From positions 1-25,208 of the IMG/VR virus record IMGVR_UViG_3300030108_000403: a stretch of DNA of 25,208 bases; one strand, given 5' to 3'. The stretch comes from a virus. Made by a program: the position numbers and the translations under genes. The notes below the pieces were generated by a model. That model did not search any database, was not told the DNA's origin, and saw only the letters and a program-made list of their open reading frames with translations. Positions 21,342 to 25,208 of the stretch are shown in pieces (positions within the stretch are counted from its first letter, which is position 1; every line of letters begins with the position of its first letter).

Positions 21342-23150
21342 TTATTGGTTCATAAAAGAGGTTCTGCTTTTTACCTCTTCTATAGCTCTTCCCATGACTT
21401 CAGTCTCTTCAGGGATGAGTTCCTCTCTTTCAGCATCCTCTAGGGATTTTCTGACTATTTCATCATATCTTACTTCTGCAGGCGTACTTCTTGCCGTTGG
21501 AGTTGATGAAAGAACATAATCTATTACACTAAATAAGCCCCCCAAAAAACCACCAGCAGCAGGCCCAACGGTTCTCAAAGTTCTTTTACTAAACGCTCCT
21601 CGCGGAGTTTTTCTCTTCTTACGACCATCTTCCGGCTGTTCAAAGTACTCTTTCCGTAGTTTTTTTAATTCTTCTTGTGCCTCTTTTGTTTTTTCTCTTG
21701 CCTTAACCTTTGGTGGTAGTTTTGGTTTTTCTTCTGTTTTAACCACCTCTTTGGTAGGAGGGGGTATTAATTTATCAGGTGCAGAGATAGGTGTTATATC
21801 ATTAACGACAGATATAGCCGCTGCAGTGTTTGCATTTTTAAATATTTCACGGGTATCTACGTTTAGTTTACCTGCTTTTTCTTCATTAAGAGTATATTTA
21901 AACGGAGCTACACCAGATGGCTCAAACACAACTTTTCCCGTTCTTTCATCTCTACCAACAGGCACAGACAGACCGCCGTTATTAATTTGAGACAGTGTAG
22001 GCTGGTCTCCTTGGACTAACCCCTCCCCCGGAAACTTTTCTAGCTCAGTCCCCATAAACTTAGCACCTAGCATGGTGCCTCTTGATTGTGATCCTTCCTC
22101 ACCCGGAATTAGTTGGTCTCCTGTAGGATTAAAAGTGCCGTTGTTCCTAATATACTCTCTTTTTGTTTCAAGAAGATTAGGATCAGCATCTATTAAAAAC
22201 CCGCTTTGATGCAAAGCGTGCGATAAAACTCTAGCGTTATCTTCTATGGACTGTGATGCTGTTAACATCTGTGGAAACATCTGCTCTAGGCCAGTTCTTA
22301 GTTGAGTTATAAAAGTGTAATACTGGTCTGGAGATAGTTTTTTAGATTTAAAAGCTCTTTGTACTTCAGCAGAATTAGGCAGACGAGGCAAAAATTTGCT
22401 AGGGCTTTCCTCCATGTAAGCTTTATAAGCGTTTACTTGTGATGATGCCTCATAGCCGGCCCTGCCCACAGATCGCACATCCGACTCTACTGCTACGAGG
22501 GCATCATGTAGTAGCTTTATTTTTATTAATGGGCCTACAACAGGGCTAGAAAAACTAGGCACCTTTTTTAAAACATCTATCTCGTCTAATGTAAAACCTG
22601 CCTTTTCTAACACTGAGGGGTTTGCAGGACTTAAATTTACGGTATTATTTTTAGATTCTTCTTTCATCAACTCTATAACAAGACGAGCGCCTTCTTCAGT
22701 AATATTTAAAGGCGCAACAGGAGAGTTTGCAATCGCAGTTCTTACAGGGAGACCTGAGAACACACTGTTTACGTTTCTTAAATCCTTTTCTGCAACGGAC
22801 GGAGTTGCACGACTAACTGCTTCTCTCATGCCAGCGGAAGAATCAGGCTTAGGAAATCTAAACTTTCCATCCTCTCCCTTTTCAGGAAACTGAGGTAAAG
22901 TGCCTTTTTCTCTTCTCCCTTCAGGAAGACCCAGAGCATCCATATCTGTAAACTCTGTTGGAGAATCAATACCAGCCGCTCTAGCATCTACAATAAAATC
23001 CATGACATTATCTTTTGTCAAGGTTCTACCCATGTTTTTACGGAGTGTTTCTAAGTCGTTATCTGTAAGCACCAAACGCCCCTCTGACAATATGCCACTA
23101 ATTGTTGCTTTTATAGCAGCCTGACTTTTTGTTGTGTTCTTTCTTGCCAT
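21342..23150 (-). CDS. 602-residue hypothetical protein between terminase and portal
   Basis: The start chosen is ATG 23150, one base after the terminase stop; a TTG frame to 23174 would overlap terminase without a ribosome site. The product begins MARKNTTKSQAAIKATISG. Residues 15-75 contain TDNDLETLRKNMGRTLTKDN, helical and charged. The central part is helical (LHDALVAVESDVRSVGRAGY, DQYYTFITQLRTGLEQMFPQ). Near residue 455 a Lys/Pro/Glu-rich linker begins, then RKKRKTPRGAFSKRTLRTV and a small hydrophobic glycine stretch (GPAAGGFLGGLFSVIDYVL, about 535-553), which could touch membrane. The tail is acidic. I do not recognise the family. Such a gene between terminase and portal is not in the T7 order; a minor virion protein is the likeliest role. 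Confidence 0.8.
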   Translation of the reverse strand: MARKNTTKSQAAIKATISGILSEGRLVLTDNDLETLRKNMGRTLTKDNVMDFIVDARAAGIDSPTEFTDMDALGLPEGRREKGTLPQFPEKGEDGKFRFPKPDSSAGMREAVSRATPSVAEKDLRNVNSVFSGLPVRTAIANSPVAPLNITEEGARLVIELMKEESKNNTVNLSPANPSVLEKAGFTLDEIDVLKKVPSFSSPVVGPLIKIKLLHDALVAVESDVRSVGRAGYEASSQVNAYKAYMEESPSKFLPRLPNSAEVQRAFKSKKLSPDQYYTFITQLRTGLEQMFPQMLTASQSIEDNARVLSHALHQSGFLIDADPNLLETKREYIRNNGTFNPTGDQLIPGEEGSQSRGTMLGAKFMGTELEKFPGEGLVQGDQPTLSQINNGGLSVPVGRDERTGKVVFEPSGVAPFKYTLNEEKAGKLNVDTREIFKNANTAAAISVVNDITPISAPDKLIPPPTKEVVKTEEKPKLPPKVKAREKTKEAQEELKKLRKEYFEQPEDGRKKRKTPRGAFSKRTLRTVGPAAGGFLGGLFSVIDYVLSSTPTARSTPAEVRYDEIVRKSLEDAEREELIPEETEVMGRAIEEVKSRTSFMNQ

Positions 23151-23151
23151 A

Positions 23152-24924
23152 TTAGTAACCAAAGGTAGAGTCAAAAGGTTGTGGCTTTGCTTCTTTCATC
23201 TTATTCATCATAGAGTTGATGGTTAGATGTCCTCTTGCACGAGTCATACACATGTACCGCAAAGCGTCGTAAGCATGGTCGTCTGCTTTTGTATCTACAT
23301 CTTCAGGGTTTGTTTTTGACAAAGGTAACCCTGAGAGAGTGCGTATTAGATGTGTGCAGGTTGAAAGTATTTTTATTTTTGGTTCTTTTGTAAACTCATC
23401 TATCTGCAAACGTCTGTGTAGTTCTAGCTTACCTGCAATCCTGTTTCTATCTGATGGAGTAAACCTAGCTCCACAGCGTATAAGAGTTTCAGCAATTGAA
23501 GGTCCAGTGCCTGTCCTGTTCCAACAGGAGGAGTCAAGCACTGAGTAGTACATACCGGGATCACCTCCCTCAAGATTTACAATTATATTGGCTAGAGTTT
23601 CTGCAGTCTGCCCCTTGCCATAAAACTCTCTGTAAATCCAAAGTGTATCATCCCAATCAACTGCGCCCCACAGGACACAAGAGGGGGCGGCATACCCGTA
23701 ATCTGCTGCACGAAGGCGTAACCAGCCTTGGGGTATTTGCGCCTGTGAGGCTTCCACAACGTGAGTGTTGCGGGAAAACTCTGGGAACGCCGCTCCCTCT
23801 GCGACATCCCAATCCCCTTCTAGAAGCCGTCTTCTTTCAACCTCTGGGAGCGACCTCAACATGGCTTCATATTCGCCAGTTTCAGCGAGGTAGGGGTTAT
23901 CGGTCAAACGCGCCGGAATGAATTTACGAAGAAACAGCGGCTGACCTGCTTTACCGTTTGTTGCTGTATCAGGCCACAAAAGAGCGTTACCTGTGTCAAC
24001 ATCGGTAGCTGCAAAAGGTGTATTAGGCGGTGCAGGATCAATGTACATCTTCTTGACCCACCAGCCACCTACCCCTCCGGGGTTTCCCGTGCAGCGCATG
24101 TATGCACTAATCTGCGGGTCCGTTGTACGAAGTCTGGAACGCAGATACTCCCATACGTAGGGAGTTGGGTAGTGTGTTATCTCGTCAATACCAATCCAAG
24201 TAAAAGCCTGACCTTGGTAGCGTGTTACGTCCTTGTCCTTGTCTAGGTAAGAGAACCATGCCGTGGCTCCTGACGGAAACTGCCACATAGCCTTTGATTC
24301 TCTAAATATTGCACCGGGAAAAGCTTTTGGATAGAGTTGTTTGCTTTTGTCAACCAGTTCCGTAAGTTCATCTAAAGTGCGCCTAATGATAAGGGCGCGG
24401 TGGTTAGGATTGTTACAATAACGAAGGAGATCAGCAAGAAGAGCATAAGACTTGCCCCCGCCAGCAGCGCCACCGTAAAAAACGTCCCTCTCAGGACTCG
24501 CCAAAAAGTCAGTTTGGGGTCCATCATTTGGTTTGAAGATAACTTCTGCTTCATCTTCGACTAATTGTCTTACTGGTTTTGGTACATTTTGTAGTGTAGT
24601 GTCTTCAATAACCTTAGCACCATTCTTGTTAAACAGGGCTTGTTCAACTTTCTTGATGCTCTCTTTTTTTTGTTTTGCCTTTGATGCTTTCTTCTGTGCT
24701 TTCTTCTTAGCCCTGTCTGCATTGCGTACTGCAGCGGCTGAAGCCCGTCGCGCTCTTTCTTTTGCAGAGACGCGGTAGTTGCCCTTCTCACCCTCGGCTA
24801 ACTTGGGACGGCCACGCTTACGCTTGACAGGCTCTTCTCTTACGTCAGCTTTATCCACCAAAGGCAGGGGGCTTTCTTCTAATGTTTTTCTTGTGCCTTC
24901 GCTCTGGTGATCTAAATCGTCCAA
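23152..24924 (-). CDS. terL: Terminase large subunit (packaging ATPase/nuclease) with basic N-terminal extension
   Basis: This is a 590-residue protein. The ATPase half has Walker A GGAAGGGKS (151-159), Walker B WIGIDE (243-248) and coupling motif RCTGNPGG (277-284). The nuclease half has Asp408 (AADYGY), Asp464 (VLDSS) and Asp549 in KADDHAYDALRY, the usual metal-binding acidic residues. It drives DNA into the head and cuts concatemers. No ATG lies near the start: TTG 24924 has AAAGG about 8 bases upstream; GTG 24858 is an alternative that would be coupled to the 45-codon ORF. Residues 1-135 are extra compared with typical TerL; they carry an AT-hook-like KRKRGRPKL (34-42) and Lys/Ala/Arg-rich helices (56-95). 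No separate small terminase is seen in the window. Confidence 0.93.
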   Translation of the reverse strand: MDDLDHQSEGTRKTLEESPLPLVDKADVREEPVKRKRGRPKLAEGEKGNYRVSAKERARRASAAAVRNADRAKKKAQKKASKAKQKKESIKKVEQALFNKNGAKVIEDTTLQNVPKPVRQLVEDEAEVIFKPNDGPQTDFLASPERDVFYGGAAGGGKSYALLADLLRYCNNPNHRALIIRRTLDELTELVDKSKQLYPKAFPGAIFRESKAMWQFPSGATAWFSYLDKDKDVTRYQGQAFTWIGIDEITHYPTPYVWEYLRSRLRTTDPQISAYMRCTGNPGGVGGWWVKKMYIDPAPPNTPFAATDVDTGNALLWPDTATNGKAGQPLFLRKFIPARLTDNPYLAETGEYEAMLRSLPEVERRRLLEGDWDVAEGAAFPEFSRNTHVVEASQAQIPQGWLRLRAADYGYAAPSCVLWGAVDWDDTLWIYREFYGKGQTAETLANIIVNLEGGDPGMYYSVLDSSCWNRTGTGPSIAETLIRCGARFTPSDRNRIAGKLELHRRLQIDEFTKEPKIKILSTCTHLIRTLSGLPLSKTNPEDVDTKADDHAYDALRYMCMTRARGHLTINSMMNKMKEAKPQPFDSTFGY

Positions 24925-24988
24925 GAGTTTTACCTTTGTGAAATATTACTTTAGCGTTTCCGCTAGCTTTTCTTTTCTTTGCTGCCAT
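24851..24988 (-). CDS. 45-residue very basic protein, coupled upstream of terminase
   Basis: ATG 24988 shares its A with the preceding TAA (TAATG), the same coupling used by several other pairs in this operon. The frame runs 45 codons to TAA 24853-24851 and overlaps the terminase start region in another frame. The product begins MAAKKRKASGNAKVIF and ends RRKPPAFGG; 16 of 45 residues are Lys or Arg. Apart from coupling there is no clear ribosome site. It could be a small nucleic-acid-binding protein or a leader that sets terminase translation. If it is not real, the coupling would have to be chance. Function unknown. Confidence 0.5.
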   Translation of the reverse strand: MAAKKRKASGNAKVIFHKGKTLGRFRSPERRHKKNIRRKPPAFGG

Positions 24989-25208
24989 TACTTTAACTTT
25001 GGTTTACGAACTCCGCCGCCTTTTGCGTATGGTTTTACTTTGCCACCCTTTGCAAACCTACCTGTAAATCTAGCCCCAACATAACTGGAACCGCTCTCTG
25101 GGTCGTATCTTCCTTGAACACCTGCTGAACCTTTTAGCCCTCCAAACTCAACAGGTTCTTGAAAGGATGCTCCCACAGCGGGTCGTCTTCCCCGTTGCAC
25201 ATCTTCAA
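24988..25208 (-). CDS. Small Gly/Lys-rich protein (5' end cut by window)
   Basis: The frame is open to the window edge. A GTG at 25200 is the only usable start inside the window, and the true start may lie beyond it. From that codon there are 70 residues. They include EFGGLKGSAGVQGRYDPES and GARFTGRFAKGG and end KPYAKGGGVRKPKLK. Small proteins ending in Lys/Gly-rich AKGGGVRK-like tails are, from memory, frequent just upstream of terminase genes in marine podoviruses. The function is unknown. Its TAA overlaps the start of the 45-residue ORF, and terminase follows. Confidence 0.65.
   Translation of the reverse strand, partial: EDVQRGRRPAVGASFQEPVEFGGLKGSAGVQGRYDPESGSSYVGARFTGRFAKGGKVKPYAKGGGVRKPKLK

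Noticed and set aside
23592-23807. 71-residue minus-strand ORF inside the terminase gene
   Set aside because: It overlaps the conserved nuclease region in another frame and lacks any start signal; treated as a shadow.
1-25208. tRNA genes, CRISPR arrays, insertion sequences, integrase/attachment site, diversity-generating retroelement
   Set aside because: No cloverleaf with a GTTCRA-type arm, no spaced repeats, no transposase, integrase or reverse transcriptase frame was seen on either strand by reading.

Overview
This window is the structural and packaging half of a tailed-phage genome. Every gene I can support lies on the minus strand, so transcription runs from about 25,200 down to 1. The gene set is terminase, large portal, scaffold, coat, adaptor-type tail protein, nozzle-type tail protein and fibres. 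There is no tape measure, sheath or tail-tube gene, which points to a short-tailed virus (podovirus-like). The 2-oxoglutarate oxygenase, the fibre ending and the small exported protein are of types I associate from memory with uncultured marine bacteriophages. The host cannot be read from the sequence. G+C looks to be about 40 percent by eye.

Layout in order of transcription. (1) 25,208-23,152: a small Gly/Lys-rich protein (5' end cut by the window), a 45-residue very basic ORF, and the large terminase, which carries an extra basic N-terminus with an AT-hook-like motif. (2) 23,150-18,962: a 602-residue unknown protein, a 70-residue unknown protein, the portal, and a 79-residue gene overprinted on the portal 3' end. 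(3) 18,948-15,320: a 754-residue unknown protein and a 441-residue protein ending in a T4-type lysozyme domain. (4) 15,304-12,872: a GC-rich leader or mini-ORF, scaffold, major capsid protein and a probable head decoration protein, followed by a hairpin. (5) 12,794-11,477: 2-oxoglutarate/Fe(II) oxygenase, small exported protein and small beta-rich protein, all start/stop coupled. (6) 11,464-5,533: tail adaptor with inserted beta modules, tail nozzle, trimeric-type fibre and a polyglycine tip adhesin. (7) 5,533-4,356: a PP-loop ATPase resembling QueC and a membrane-anchored coiled-coil protein. (8) A near-consensus sigma70-type promoter at 4,350-4,322 abuts a holin-like gene. (9) 4,131-1: a 55-residue coiled coil and four helical or charged proteins that may be internal or ejection proteins; the last runs off the window.

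The genes are tightly packed. TAATG, ATGA or TTGA junctions join at least seven pairs, which suggests a long polycistronic message with translational coupling. Terminase, portal, scaffold and coat build and fill the head. Adaptor, nozzle, fibre and Gly-rich adhesin make the tail and recognise the host. The lysozyme-containing protein and the helical proteins probably act in genome entry, and the holin-like protein in lysis. The least conventional parts are the lone PP-loop enzyme in the adhesin operon, the oxygenase/exported-protein cassette between head and tail modules, the overprinted gene in the portal and the structured leader before the scaffold. No tRNA, CRISPR array, integrase, transposase or reverse transcriptase was seen. 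No stretch over 300 bases lacks a gene.
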